DNA of 51,672 bases from VAUL01 sp964603155 (GCA_964603155.1 CAZRTZ010000011.1:1-51672), one strand, 5' to 3'; numbered from the stretch's first letter, positions 23,230-33,021 are shown. The notes: generated by a model not told the origin, from the sequence alone. Translations and numbers: made by a program.

Positions 23230-24654
23230 ATGCAGATGATCAAGCTGAGCACGGTGTTAATCGTCGATGACGAACCATCGATCCGCAGCACGCTCAAGGA
23301 CACGCTGGTCGGCCGCTATGTCGCCATTGAAGCCGAATGCGGTGCCGCCGCCATCGACATGGCCAACCAGTCGCCTCCGGACCTGATCATTCTCGATGTC
23401 GAAATGCCCGGCCTCAACGGCATCGAGGTCTGCAAACAGCTCAAGGCCAGTCCGCGCACCAAGCGGATTCCGGTCATGCTGATTTCTTCCTGTCACAGCA
23501 AGGATGAGGTGATTCTCGGCCTGCAGGCCGGAGCCGACGATTACCTGTCGAAGCCGATTTATCCTCCCGAGATCCTGGCCCGGGTCGACGCGCATCTGCG
23601 CTACCGCAGCTACTACGACGACCTCGAACGCGACGATTTGCAGATGTTGCTGGAGTTGGCCGATTCCGTTTCGGTGCTGCGCAACCCCATGAAGATCCTG
23701 CGCGTGATCGTCGAGAAGTTCGCTGACCTGCTGGGGGTGGAGCGCTGTTCCATCGTCGGGCTGGACAGTGATGGCGAATTCGTCGTCAAGGCCAGCAACG
23801 ATCTGGCCGAGAATGTCGAAATCCGGCTGGACATGGCCCGCTACCCGGAGATTCTCAAGGCGCTGGAGACACGCAGCGCCGTGGTGGTCAACGACATCAA
23901 GAACGATCCCCTCATGGCTTCGGCGCGCCCCTACGTGTCCGGGCTCAATCTCAACTCGATCATCGTGGTTCCGATCATCAAGAAGGAGAGCGTCATCGGC
24001 ACGCTGTTTCTCGGTACGGCCACCTCCCTGAAGGACGGCATTTCCGACCGGATATTCAAGCTCTGTCACCTGGTGGCCAATATTTCGGCCAACGCGTTGG
24101 AAAACGCTTCGCTGTTCGAATCGGTGACCTCCGCCAAGGAATTTTTCGAGGAGATGGCGATTCGCGACGGTCTGACCCGGCTCTACACCCACCGGCACTT
24201 CTATGACTGTCTCGAAATCGAATTCTCCCGGGCAGTGCGCCACCAGGAGACGCTGTCGTTGATTTTCTTCGATATCGACGACTTCAAGAAAATCAACGAT
24301 AAGTACGGGCACTTGCGCGGCGACGAAGTGCTCAGGCAGATCGGCTACGCGCTGAAGGAGGTCGTGCGGGAAAGTGACGTCGCAGCACGTTACGGCGGCG
24401 AGGAATTCGTGCTGCTGCTGCCGAATACCGCTACCCAGGGAGCCTACGAGCTGGCCAAACGACTGAGTTCAACGGTCCGGGGGGGGCGCCACAAGGGGCT
24501 GGAGGGGGAGAAAATTACCATCAGTACCGGGATTTCGACCTTTGATCGGGGGAATCTGGCCGATTTCGACCAGCTGGTCGATCTGGCCAACCGCGCCATG
24601 CGCGAGGCCAAGCGGCAGGGGAAAAACCAGATCGTACTGGCTTCGGAAATCTAG
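23230..24654 (+). CDS. Diguanylate cyclase response regulator (REC-GAF-GGDEF)
   Basis: The 474-residue protein has a receiver domain (about 5-125) with phospho-acceptor Asp56 (ILDVEMPG) and the conserved Lys in DDYLSKPIYP, a GAF domain (about 150-300), and a GGDEF domain with GGEEF at 389-393. RESD lies exactly five residues before GGEEF and forms an inhibitory I-site, so the enzyme should make cyclic di-GMP with product feedback. Its product is the ligand of the riboswitch at 19890. GGGGGAG precedes the ATG at 23230. Its 3' end overlaps the convergent MATE gene by four bases. Confidence 0.88.
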   Translation: MQMIKLSTVLIVDDEPSIRSTLKDTLVGRYVAIEAECGAAAIDMANQSPPDLIILDVEMPGLNGIEVCKQLKASPRTKRIPVMLISSCHSKDEVILGLQAGADDYLSKPIYPPEILARVDAHLRYRSYYDDLERDDLQMLLELADSVSVLRNPMKILRVIVEKFADLLGVERCSIVGLDSDGEFVVKASNDLAENVEIRLDMARYPEILKALETRSAVVVNDIKNDPLMASARPYVSGLNLNSIIVVPIIKKESVIGTLFLGTATSLKDGISDRIFKLCHLVANISANALENASLFESVTSAKEFFEEMAIRDGLTRLYTHRHFYDCLEIEFSRAVRHQETLSLIFFDIDDFKKINDKYGHLRGDEVLRQIGYALKEVVRESDVAARYGGEEFVLLLPNTATQGAYELAKRLSSTVRGGRHKGLEGEKITISTGISTFDRGNLADFDQLVDLANRAMREAKRQGKNQIVLASEI

Positions 24655-26000
24655 TCTGCCGCTTCAGCCTTTTCATTCAGCACGCGGACAGCTCTCCAGC
24701 CACCGGCATGGAAGCGCAGCGTCCAGACCAGCGCGGTGACGCCGACAAAGGTTGTGGCCAGAATCCACTCTGTGACCAGTGAGGGGCTGAGCCGGTCGAT
24801 CAGCCACAACAACCCCAGAAACACTGCGGACGCGCTGATGAAGGCGCGGGCCAGCCAGCGGGTGTCGCCGGCGGCCGCCAGCACGCAGCCGATCACGATA
24901 TTGGCGGCATCGACCAGGCAATAGAGGGCGACGAACTTCATCAGCAAAGCCCCGGTGGCAATGATGTGCGGCGCGTCGGCGCCGCTGCCGGCGAAGATGG
25001 CGACCAGCGGCTCGGCGGCGAAAACAAATCCCCCGGCCATCCCCACCATCCAGATTTCACACACCGCCAGCGACTGCCAGCCGATCGCCGGCACATCGGC
25101 GTCACGGCCGGCTCCACGAGCCTGTCCTACCAGAATCCCCGCCGCCTGCCCCAGACCGAGCGCCGGAAAGAAGGCCATGCCATTGATGCGGAAGGCGATG
25201 CTGGAGGCCGCCAGTTCCACGGTACCAAGGCGGCCGATGATGATCAGGAACAATGTCCATGCCACCAGCTCTCCGCTGATGCGCAGACCCAAGGGTGCGG
25301 CAAGGGCGAGGAAACGGCGGAATTCGGCGTGGTCAAAGCGCCGGGCTTTTGTATCGGTCAATCCGCCGGACCTGGCAAAGATCAGCAGATAGAGAAGGGC
25401 GGCAAGCAATTGGGCCAGCACCGTGGCGAGGGCGGCGCCGGTGATTCCCAGGCGCGGACAACCCCAGGTCCCGAGCACCAGGGCCCAGGCCAGGAGTGCG
25501 TTGACGGCAAACGAAATGAAGGTGACCCAGGTGACGGTCACGGTGCGGCCGATGCCGGACAACCATCCGGCCAGTGCCGAAGAGAGGACCGGAAAGAGCG
25601 AGCCGGCCATGCAGATCGTGAAATAGTGCGCTTCATCTGTGGCAACCTGTGCCTGGTGACCGGTGAAGAAAAACAGCTGGCCGAGCGGCCAGGCGAACAA
25701 CAGCGCCAAAAGGCCGGCGATCAGCGAGGCGTGGATGCCGAGCCAGGCCGATTTGCGCACCCCGGGCTCATCGGCGCGGCCGTGGTTGTGGGCCACGAAG
25801 GTTCCGGCATAGCCGGCTGTGCCGAACAGAAAACCCTGGAAGAGAATGACCGCCAGACTTGACGGCCCGATGGCCGCCACCGCCTCGCTGGAATGGTGCG
25901 AGAGTACGAAGGCATCGATGAGCTGCATCATCGTTACGGCCGACGAGGAGAGGATCAGCGGGCCGGCAAGTTTGAGCAGGCGCGGGATGTGCTGGAACAT
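24651..26000 (-). CDS. MATE-family efflux transporter
   Basis: The 449-residue protein has 12 predicted membrane helices in two similar halves. The first half opens with LAGPLILSSSAVTMMQLIDA, and the second has RISGELVAWTLFLIIIGRLG, both typical of MATE carriers. These export organic cations or drugs in exchange for Na+ or H+. The ATG at 26000 was chosen because GAGGAG lies upstream and family similarity begins here; an upstream in-frame start would add a 32-residue polar extension. Confidence 0.82.
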   Translation of the reverse strand: MFQHIPRLLKLAGPLILSSSAVTMMQLIDAFVLSHHSSEAVAAIGPSSLAVILFQGFLFGTAGYAGTFVAHNHGRADEPGVRKSAWLGIHASLIAGLLALLFAWPLGQLFFFTGHQAQVATDEAHYFTICMAGSLFPVLSSALAGWLSGIGRTVTVTWVTFISFAVNALLAWALVLGTWGCPRLGITGAALATVLAQLLAALLYLLIFARSGGLTDTKARRFDHAEFRRFLALAAPLGLRISGELVAWTLFLIIIGRLGTVELAASSIAFRINGMAFFPALGLGQAAGILVGQARGAGRDADVPAIGWQSLAVCEIWMVGMAGGFVFAAEPLVAIFAGSGADAPHIIATGALLMKFVALYCLVDAANIVIGCVLAAAGDTRWLARAFISASAVFLGLLWLIDRLSPSLVTEWILATTFVGVTALVWTLRFHAGGWRAVRVLNEKAEAAD

Positions 26001-26140
26001 GGCGTGGTCATTCTCCTCGCTCCTGAATACACCAGTTTGGTGCCGCGGGGGAAGGACGACGCTCGTCCCGTCGTTCTGGACAACCCGATGAGGCATGATA
26101 GTTTTAGGGACGAACAGGAAAATGGAGGAGGTGCACAGTC

Positions 26141-26971
26141 ATGCTGGACTTCATCGTCGACATGCAACACTGCACGCGTTGCGGCCTGTGCGTGAGCGAC
26201 TGCCCGGCGCGCATCATCACCCTGCCAGAAGACGGCTACCCGAAAATCCCCCGCGACAGGGAGAGCAGCTGCTACCGCTGCCAGCACTGCCTGGCCATCT
26301 GCCCGCCGGGAGCGGTGTCGATTCTCGGCCTCAACCCCCGCGACAGCAGGCTGCTGGCCGGCAACCTGCCAGAGCCGCAGCGACTCGAAACGCTGATCAA
26401 GGGGCGCCGATCGTTCAGGCGCTATCGCGACGAGAACCTGCCGGCCGAATTGCTGCAGCAGTTGCTGGAGGTGGCCTGGCACGCCCCCACCGGAATCAAT
26501 TCCCGCCAGGTCCTGTTCACGGTCGTGGATGACAAAGAGAAGCTTGCGGTGCTGCGTGCCGAGGTGCTGGACGGGCTGGGCCGGCTGGTCAGGGATAACG
26601 CCTTGCCGGAAAAGCTGGCTTTTTATGCCGATTTCGTCAGGGTCTGGGAAGAAAAAGGGCAGGACATCATCTTTCGCAAGGCTCCGCACCTGCTGATCGC
26701 CACAGCCCCGCAGCAGGTGGCCACGCCGCAGCAGGACTGCCTGATTGCGTTGAGTTATTTCGAGCTTTACGCGCAGGCCAATGGTGTCGGGACGGTATGG
26801 AACGGCCTCGTTAAATGGGCGCTGAGCGACCTTCTTCCTGAGGCGTGCCGGCGGCTGGGCATCCCCGCCGATCATCAGTTCGGCTATGCCATCTCCTTCG
26901 GCTGGCCGGGTCACCGTTACGCGCGTACGGTGCAACATCGACCACCCCTGATCAATCGTTTTGCGGGGTGA
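26141..26971 (+). CDS. Ferredoxin-nitroreductase fusion protein
   Basis: The 276-residue protein has two 4Fe-4S motifs at about residues 11-60 (CTRCGLCVSDCP and CYRCQHCLAICP) fused to an FMN nitroreductase domain (RRSFRRYRDENLPAELL, APTGINSRQV, FGWPGHRYAR). Electrons can pass from the clusters to FMN. Related fusions occur widely in anaerobes; the substrate is unknown. GGAGGAGG precedes the ATG. The gene stands alone and is followed by a strong hairpin shared with secG. Confidence 0.85.
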   Translation: MLDFIVDMQHCTRCGLCVSDCPARIITLPEDGYPKIPRDRESSCYRCQHCLAICPPGAVSILGLNPRDSRLLAGNLPEPQRLETLIKGRRSFRRYRDENLPAELLQQLLEVAWHAPTGINSRQVLFTVVDDKEKLAVLRAEVLDGLGRLVRDNALPEKLAFYADFVRVWEEKGQDIIFRKAPHLLIATAPQQVATPQQDCLIALSYFELYAQANGVGTVWNGLVKWALSDLLPEACRRLGIPADHQFGYAISFGWPGHRYARTVQHRPPLINRFAG

Positions 26972-27018
26972 CGGTCCGCGTTTCGCGGCCGCTCATGTGC
27001 ACTTTTGAGCTGGAACAG

Positions 27019-27052
27019 CAAGAGCCGCATCCTTGAAGGGATGCGGCTCTTG
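27019..27052. terminator. Bidirectional hairpin between nitroreductase and secG
   Basis: A perfect 14-bp stem (CAAGAGCCGCATCC with GGATGCGGCTCTTG) with loop TTGAAG sits between two convergent genes and can end both transcripts. Confidence 0.75.
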
Positions 27053-27077
27053 TGTTGGCGTCGTAACGGATCGGCCT

Positions 27078-27437
27078 TTATTTTGGCTGCGTCCCCTGAG
27101 TTGGCGCCGGGGCCGGCATGGCGGGGGCGGCCGGAGGGGCTGCGGGCATCGACTGGGCCGGTGGAGCGCTCGGGGCAACCTGCTCGGGCATGACGCTGCT
27201 GCCGCCGGGGCGCCCCCAGAAGAAGGCGAGGGCCAGGCTGGTCAGCATGAAGATGATGGCCGCGCCGGTGGTCATCTTGCCGAGAAAGGTCTGACCACCG
27301 GAAGCCCCGAAGATTGTCTGGCTGGCACCGGCGCCGAAGGTCGCCCCGACTTCTGCGCCCTTGCCGCCCTGCAGCAGCACGATGCCGACCAGAAGCAGGC
27401 AGACTACGATATGGATGATTAGAAGCAGGATGTCCAT
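27078..27437 (-). CDS. secG: Preprotein translocase subunit SecG
   Basis: The 119-residue protein has two membrane helices (about 3-22 and 56-74) separated by the typical SecG loop with Gly/Gln-rich GGKGAEVGATFGAGAS. The C-terminal 40 residues are a Pro/Ala-rich tail, longer than in E. coli. SecG assists SecYE in protein export. It is the last gene of the gap-pgk-tpiA-secG operon, the usual position after tpiA in many bacteria. Confidence 0.9.
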   Translation of the reverse strand: MDILLLIIHIVVCLLLVGIVLLQGGKGAEVGATFGAGASQTIFGASGGQTFLGKMTTGAAIIFMLTSLALAFFWGRPGGSSVMPEQVAPSAPPAQSMPAAPPAAPAMPAPAPTQGTQPK

Positions 27438-27506
27438 CGGTTCACCTTTGGCTTGAACTTTAAAAAATAATTTCTAGCACGAAAAACCACGCCAAGGAAA
27501 GTCCTT

Positions 27507-28265
27507 TTATGCCGGGTTGAAACGCGCGATGCGGACGAATTCTTCAGCCTTGAGGCTGGCGCCGCCGACCAGGGCGCCATCGACGTCCGCCTGCGCCATC
27601 AGGCCATCGATGTTGCCGGGCTTGACGCTGCCGCCATAAAGGATGCGTGTTGAGATGGCGATCTCCTGGCCGAACTGCTCCTTGAGCAGGGCGCGGATAA
27701 AGGCATGCGCTTCCTGAGCCTGCTCATTCGAGGCCGTCTTGCCGGTACCGATGGCCCAGACCGGTTCGTAGGCCACGACCACGCCGGCCATCGCCGCAGC
27801 ACTCAACCCCTTGAGCCCGAGGCGTACCTGGCGGCGCAGCACGTCGTACATCTGCCCGCTCTCGCGCTCCTCCAGGGTCTCGCCGATGCAGAAGATGACA
27901 CCGAGTCCGGTTTCGACCAGGGCATGCACCTTCTCGTTGATGAACTCGTCGCTCTCGCCGAACAGCTGGCGGCGCTCGGAATGCCCGACGATCACGTAGC
28001 TGCAGCCGATATCCTTGAGCAGCAGCGGTGACACTTCGCCGGTGAAGGCGCCGGTGCTGGCCGGATAGCAGTTCTGTGCGGCCAGCAGGAGACTGCTGCC
28101 GGAAATTTCTTCTGCGGCGGCAGCGAGGGCGGTGAACGGCGGAGCCACCACCACCTCGACGCTGGCAAGCCCAGTCAGGGCCGCCTTGAGTTCTGCAAGC
28201 AGCGCGGTCGCCTCCGCTCTGGTCTTGTGGAGTTTCCAGTTGCCGGCAATCATCGGTTTGCGCAT
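27507..28265 (-). CDS. tpiA: Triosephosphate isomerase
   Basis: The 252-residue protein has all catalytic elements: Asn and Lys in GNWKLHK near the start, the electrophilic His in VIVGHSERRQ, and the base Glu in VAYEPVWAIGTGKTA. It interconverts dihydroxyacetone phosphate and glyceraldehyde 3-phosphate. It lies 42 bases after pgk and 69 bases before secG on the same strand. Confidence 0.95.
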   Translation of the reverse strand: MRKPMIAGNWKLHKTRAEATALLAELKAALTGLASVEVVVAPPFTALAAAAEEISGSSLLLAAQNCYPASTGAFTGEVSPLLLKDIGCSYVIVGHSERRQLFGESDEFINEKVHALVETGLGVIFCIGETLEERESGQMYDVLRRQVRLGLKGLSAAAMAGVVVAYEPVWAIGTGKTASNEQAQEAHAFIRALLKEQFGQEIAISTRILYGGSVKPGNIDGLMAQADVDGALVGGASLKAEEFVRIARFNPA

Positions 28266-28307
28266 AGGCTTTAATCCTAGATTGAGGATAAAGTTTAAGG
28301 TTAAGGG

Positions 28308-29504
28308 TCAGGCGGATTTGTCCGTCAGCGCCGTCACCCCGGGTAGTTCCTTCCCTTCGAGGAATTCGAGGGAGGCACCGCCGCCGGTGGAGATGTGGGT
28401 CATCTGCGACTCGACCCCGGCTTTTTTGACCGCAGCTACAGAGTCGCCGCCACCGATAATGGTGCGGGCCTTCGACTCCGCCAGCGTCCGGGCCACGGCC
28501 ATGGTGCCGGTGGCGAAGGCATCGAACTCGAACACCCCCATCGGCCCGTTCCAAATGACCATGCGGGCTTCACGCAGGACGCGGTTGTAGGCGGAGCAGG
28601 TTTCCGGGCCGATGTCGAGGGCCATCCAGTCGGCGGGGAAGTCGGCGTCGCAGCAGACCTTGTGGTCGGCATCGGCCTTGAACTCGCGGGCTACCACATG
28701 GTCCTTGGGGAGCATGACCGTGACACCGCGTTCCCGGGCCTTGGTGAGCAAAACGTTGGCCAATTCCAGGCGGTCCTCCTCGACCAACGATTTGCCGATC
28801 GGCCGGCCCTGGGCCTTGAGGAACGTGTAGGCCATGCCGCCGCCGATGATCAGCGTGTCGACCTTTTCCAGCAGGTTCTCGATCACCGCGATCTTGTCGC
28901 TGACCTTGGCGCCGCCGAGTACCGCCACGAACGGGTGGTCGGGGTAGGCAAGGGCCTGGCCGAGGTAGAGCAATTCCTTCTCCAGCAGGAAGCCGGCAAC
29001 CGCCGGCTGCAGGAGCCGGGCGACCCCTTCGGTGGAGGCGTGGGCGCGATGGGCGGTGCCGAAGGCGTCATTGACGTAGAGGTCGGCCAGCCTGGCCATC
29101 TGTGCCGCCAGCGCCGGATCGTTCTTTGTCTCTCCCTTGTGGAAGCGCACGTTCTCGAGCAGGAGCACGTCGCCGTCGCCAAGTTTGGCCACCATGGCTT
29201 CGACTTCAGGGCCGACGCAGTCCGGGGCCATCGCCACCGGACGACCAAGGTGGGCAGCCAGGCACTTGGCCGCCGGGGCCAGACTGTACTTCGGCTCCGG
29301 ACCCTCCTTGGGACGCCCCAGGTGCGAAGCGAGGATCAGCCGGGCCCCATTTTCGACCAGATGGCGGATGGTTGGCAGGGCCGCGGTAATGCGGTTGTCG
29401 TCGGTGACGTTGCCGACCGCGTCGAGGGGAACGTTGAAGTCGACCCGGCAGAAAACCCGTTTGCCGCGTACGTCGACATCCTTGAGGGAAAGTTTGTTGA
29501 ACAT
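28308..29504 (-). CDS. pgk: Phosphoglycerate kinase
   Basis: The 398-residue protein starts with LSLKDVDVRGKRVFCRVDFN, the family signature, and contains the hinge and nucleotide site (GGGDSVAA, GGGASLEFLEG near the C-terminus). It makes ATP from 1,3-bisphosphoglycerate. It is the second gene of the glycolytic operon; a hairpin lies between gap and pgk, which may reduce read-through or mark an RNA processing site. Confidence 0.96.
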   Translation of the reverse strand: MFNKLSLKDVDVRGKRVFCRVDFNVPLDAVGNVTDDNRITAALPTIRHLVENGARLILASHLGRPKEGPEPKYSLAPAAKCLAAHLGRPVAMAPDCVGPEVEAMVAKLGDGDVLLLENVRFHKGETKNDPALAAQMARLADLYVNDAFGTAHRAHASTEGVARLLQPAVAGFLLEKELLYLGQALAYPDHPFVAVLGGAKVSDKIAVIENLLEKVDTLIIGGGMAYTFLKAQGRPIGKSLVEEDRLELANVLLTKARERGVTVMLPKDHVVAREFKADADHKVCCDADFPADWMALDIGPETCSAYNRVLREARMVIWNGPMGVFEFDAFATGTMAVARTLAESKARTIIGGGDSVAAVKKAGVESQMTHISTGGGASLEFLEGKELPGVTALTDKSA

Positions 29505-29527
29505 CGGGCACCTCCGTTGGCGGACAC

Positions 29528-29560
29528 GACAAAGGGCAGGTTTTCAGCCTGCCCTTTGTC
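29528..29560 (-). terminator. Intra-operon hairpin between gap and pgk
   Basis: A perfect 13-bp stem (GACAAAGGGCAGG with CCTGCCCTTTGTC) has a seven-base loop. On the minus strand no T tract follows, so partial termination or mRNA protection of gap is likelier than full stop. Confidence 0.55.
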
Positions 29561-29579
29561 GGTTATGGCTGCGCGGGGC

Positions 29580-30587
29580 TCAGAGCCCTTTGGCGATCAG
29601 GTAGTCGACCAGGTCGACGATCCGGTTCGAATAACCCCATTCGTTGTCGTACCAGGACATGACCTTGACCATGTTGCCGCCGATCACTGCAGTGGTCAGC
29701 CCGTCGACGATCGACGAGGCGGGATTGCCGTTGAAATCCTTGGATACCAGCGGCTCTTCGCAGAAGACCAGCACCCCCTTGAGCGGCCCTTCGGCCGCGG
29801 CTTTCAGGGCGGCGTTGACTTCGGCGACGGTCGTTTCCTTTTCGGTGGTCACCACCAGGTCGACCAGGGAGACGTTGGGGGTGGGGACGCGCACGGCCAG
29901 ACCGTCGAGTTTCCCCTTCAGTTGCGGCAGCACCAGTGACACGGCCTTGGCGGCTCCGGTGGTGGTCGGGATCATCGACATGGCGGCGGCGCGGGCGCGG
30001 CGCAGATCCTTGTGCGGCAGGTCGAGGATCATCTGGTCATTGGTATAGGCATGCACGGTGGTCATCAGCCCCTTGACGATGCCGAATTGCTCGAGGATGA
30101 CCTTGGCCACCGGGGCCAGGCAGTTGGTGGTGCAGGACGCATTGGAGAGGATGTGATGGCTGGCCGGCTGATAGGCGTTTTCGTTGACACCCATGACCAC
30201 GGTCAGATCTTCGCCCTTGGCCGGGGCGCTGATGATGACTTTCTTGGCGCCGGCATCGATATGCTTCTGGGCGTCGGCCCGGTCGGTGAAACGCCCGGTC
30301 GATTCGATCACCACGTCCACCCCGAGGGCTTTCCAGGGGAGGGCGGCCGGATCCTTTTCCTTGCAGACCTGGATTGACTTGCCGTTGACCACGATGGCGC
30401 TGTCGGTCGCACTGACTTCGCCGTCGAAGATGCCGTGCACCGAGTCGTACTTGAGCAGGTGGGCGAGGGTCTTCGGATCGGTCAGGTCGTTGACGGCAAC
30501 GATGTCGATCCCTTTGGCACCCTGTGCGGCGCGAAACACGTTGCGGCCGATGCGGCCGAAGCCATTGATCGCAATTTTGACAGCCAT
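29580..30587 (-). CDS. gap: Glyceraldehyde-3-phosphate dehydrogenase
   Basis: The 335-residue protein has the NAD-binding start INGFGRIGRNVFRAA, the catalytic Cys in SNASCTTNCLAP, and the C-terminal WYDNEWGYSNR signature. It oxidises glyceraldehyde 3-phosphate with NAD and phosphate, or runs in reverse during gluconeogenesis. It heads the operon, with GAGGAT before the ATG and a sigma70 promoter at 30688-30716. Confidence 0.96.
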   Translation of the reverse strand: MAVKIAINGFGRIGRNVFRAAQGAKGIDIVAVNDLTDPKTLAHLLKYDSVHGIFDGEVSATDSAIVVNGKSIQVCKEKDPAALPWKALGVDVVIESTGRFTDRADAQKHIDAGAKKVIISAPAKGEDLTVVMGVNENAYQPASHHILSNASCTTNCLAPVAKVILEQFGIVKGLMTTVHAYTNDQMILDLPHKDLRRARAAAMSMIPTTTGAAKAVSLVLPQLKGKLDGLAVRVPTPNVSLVDLVVTTEKETTVAEVNAALKAAAEGPLKGVLVFCEEPLVSKDFNGNPASSIVDGLTTAVIGGNMVKVMSWYDNEWGYSNRIVDLVDYLIAKGL

Positions 30588-30687
30588 GGTCGTTATCCTC
30601 CGAAATCAATAATGTGGGATAGGGGTACTGCAGGTCGTCTGCCGCACAGAGATACGGGCGGTTTGGGCCAGAGCATAAAGCGCCGGA

Positions 30688-30716
30688 ACTATAGCCGATC
30701 AATGCTTAACGGTCAA
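30688..30716 (-). promoter_or_regulatory. Sigma70 promoter of the gap-pgk-tpiA-secG operon
   Basis: On the minus strand TTGACC (30716-30711) and TATAGT (30693-30688) are separated by 17 bases, a near-consensus promoter. Transcription would start about 95 bases before the gap start codon. Confidence 0.75.
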
Positions 30717-30773
30717 CCCATGCGCAGCCAATTTGCCAATAAAACCGGTGCTTGCATGGGCCGACTTAGACGA

Positions 30774-30802
30774 TTGTCCTTTGCTGGTTGATATGGTAAA
30801 AA
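30774..30802 (+). promoter_or_regulatory. Possible promoter of the sensor kinase gene
   Basis: TTGTCC (30774-30779) and TAAAAA (30797-30802) have a 17-base spacer and read toward the kinase gene, about 80 bases before its ATG. Confidence 0.35.
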
Positions 30803-30882
30803 AACGCTTTACACATTTACACCTATAGCCGGCAAAAATCTCCGCCCCATTCTCACCTCAAGGGAGGTAGCGTCTTTCATCA

Positions 30883-32940
30883 ATGAAGGGTACGCTGGAA
30901 AGACGTCTCCTGATCCTCTGCTTTCTGGCCCTGGTCGTAACTGTCGCGATCAATACCGGGTTCAGCGTCGAGAGTTTTCGTCAACAGTACCGTGAAGGGG
31001 TGCTGCGTCGCTGTCAGACGCTGGCTGCCGGCCTGAAGTCGCAGGTCGAAAAGGTTCTCGGTCTCGGACTGACGCTGGCAGAAATCGGGGGGCTTTCCGA
31101 ACGCTGTCTGGCCATCTCCGCAAACGATCCGGAAATAGCCTACTGCCTGATCGAAAATTCCGAGGGGAAGGTTCTCTTCCCCCCCGGGGACAGCAAGTTC
31201 AATCCAGGGACCGCAAAACTGGCCGGGCAACTGTCCAAGGAAGTTTCCGTGCTCGACAGCCCGGAGCTGGGCCGTGTTTACGATCTGACTCTGCCGCTTT
31301 ACGATTACAACGATAAACTGACCGGGCGCATCCGCATCGGTTTTCAGGAGAAAATTCTCTCCGTTTTGACGGGTCGCCATCTCCTTTGGTCCTTGTTCGT
31401 TCTGGGCGGAGTCTCCACGATCGTCTTCCTGTTGATGATTCTTTCCATCCGGCGCTATCTCATGAAGCCGGTTCGGCGCCTGTGCGGCGTGGCGAGCAAT
31501 CTGGCCGCCGGCGATTTCAATGTCGCCCTCCCTGAGATGGAAACCAGCGAGCTGTCTTCTCTCGGGGAAGCTTTGAGCCGCATGGCCGCGGCCCTGCAAG
31601 AGCGCGAGGGCGAGCTGCGCAACCGTTACCATGAACTGGAGGCTGCCAACCATGAGCTGCTGTACTCCTACGAAAAGCTCGCCGGATTAAGCTCCGAGCT
31701 GGAAAACAGCCGCGAAATGTACCGCTCGCTGCTTGACGATGCGAGCGATGCCATTCTGGTCTGCGATGAAAACCATGCGATTCTGCTTGCCAACAAGTCA
31801 GCGGAAAGCTTTTTCGGTTTGGCTCGGGTGCGTGTCGAAGGGAAGCCGCTGCAGGTTTTTCTCGAGGACATCCACTGCAGCAACCCGAAGGAATTTTCTT
31901 CCTGGCTCGTCAATGCCCAGCCGGGACAGACCGGGGACGCCGAGTTGCGCTTCCAGCATCCGCTGGAGCGCCGGTCTCTGGTCGGGTGGACGCGCAGCAC
32001 GGTGATTTTGGGCGAAAACCGCAAGCGCCTGGTGCAGCTGATTATTCGTGACGCGACGCGCGAAGAGGAGATTCGCCACCAGTTGGAGCGGGCGGCTCTT
32101 GAATTGGAACGCCTCAACCAAATGAAGAATTCATTCCTGGGTCTGGCTTCGCATGAGCTGAAAACGCCTCTTACGATCATCATCGGTTACGTCGATCTGC
32201 TGTTGAATGAGATGAATACCTCCATGGATCAGACCAGCAGGGACCTGTTGCAGCACATCGCCAGGGCCGGTGATCGACTTTCGGAAATCGTGCGTGACAT
32301 GGTGGACGTCTCGATGCTCGACAACCGCCACCTGGAGTTGGTCAGCCAGGATACCGATATCAACCTGGTGGTGCGCACCGCGGTGGAGCGCGCTCAGCCG
32401 GCACTCCAGCGCCGCCGGCAGAAGCTGCATCTTGATCTGTGCGAGGAAACGGCCCTGGTGCGTTGCGACCAGGAGCGCATGGTGCAGGCCCTCAGCAACA
32501 TCATCGGCAACGCGATCAAGTTCACGCCGGACTATGGACTGATCCGGATCTGTTCCCGGCAGGTGTTCCGCACCCGCCTCCCCGAGAAGTTTTCCGGGGA
32601 GATGACTGACAAGGTTTGTGCGACGAACGGCGTCATGCATCCCTACGTGGAAATCGCGATAATTGATAGCGGTATCGGCATCGCCCGGGAAGATTTGGAG
32701 ACGATCTTCGAGAAGTTCTACGAAGTTGGTCCCGTCGAGGAGCACACCTCCGACAAGGTTTCCTTCAAGGGGCGCGGTGCCGGACTTGGTCTGACGATCG
32801 CCAAGGGGGTGATCGCCCTGCATGGTGGTGCCGTTTGGGTGGAAAGCCCGGGTTATGATCCCGAAAAGTTCCCCGGGAGCACGTTCTTTATCCTCCTCCC
32901 CGGTACTGCGCATTCCGTAATGGAGATGCCGGGATCGTGA
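30883..32940 (+). CDS. Membrane sensor histidine kinase (HAMP-PAS)
   Basis: The 685-residue protein has a first membrane helix (about 8-27), a periplasmic sensing domain (about 28-165), a second helix (about 170-190), a HAMP domain, a coiled coil, a PAS domain (about 283-390), the HisKA domain with phospho-acceptor His424 (ASHELKTP), and an ATPase domain with NIIGNAIKF, DSGIGI and GAGLGL boxes. It senses an external signal and phosphorylates an unknown response regulator; no regulator gene is adjacent. The metallo-hydrolase behind it (81 bases) recalls the WalK-WalJ gene order, though that is only context. Confidence 0.87.
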   Translation: MKGTLERRLLILCFLALVVTVAINTGFSVESFRQQYREGVLRRCQTLAAGLKSQVEKVLGLGLTLAEIGGLSERCLAISANDPEIAYCLIENSEGKVLFPPGDSKFNPGTAKLAGQLSKEVSVLDSPELGRVYDLTLPLYDYNDKLTGRIRIGFQEKILSVLTGRHLLWSLFVLGGVSTIVFLLMILSIRRYLMKPVRRLCGVASNLAAGDFNVALPEMETSELSSLGEALSRMAAALQEREGELRNRYHELEAANHELLYSYEKLAGLSSELENSREMYRSLLDDASDAILVCDENHAILLANKSAESFFGLARVRVEGKPLQVFLEDIHCSNPKEFSSWLVNAQPGQTGDAELRFQHPLERRSLVGWTRSTVILGENRKRLVQLIIRDATREEEIRHQLERAALELERLNQMKNSFLGLASHELKTPLTIIIGYVDLLLNEMNTSMDQTSRDLLQHIARAGDRLSEIVRDMVDVSMLDNRHLELVSQDTDINLVVRTAVERAQPALQRRRQKLHLDLCEETALVRCDQERMVQALSNIIGNAIKFTPDYGLIRICSRQVFRTRLPEKFSGEMTDKVCATNGVMHPYVEIAIIDSGIGIAREDLETIFEKFYEVGPVEEHTSDKVSFKGRGAGLGLTIAKGVIALHGGAVWVESPGYDPEKFPGSTFFILLPGTAHSVMEMPGS

Positions 32941-33021
32941 CCGGCAAAGATTGGAGTTTTCTCTCTTGCGGTCAGCGGCGCCTTGCGCTATCTAATCCCC
33001 GCCTGCCGTGATTGAGGATTT

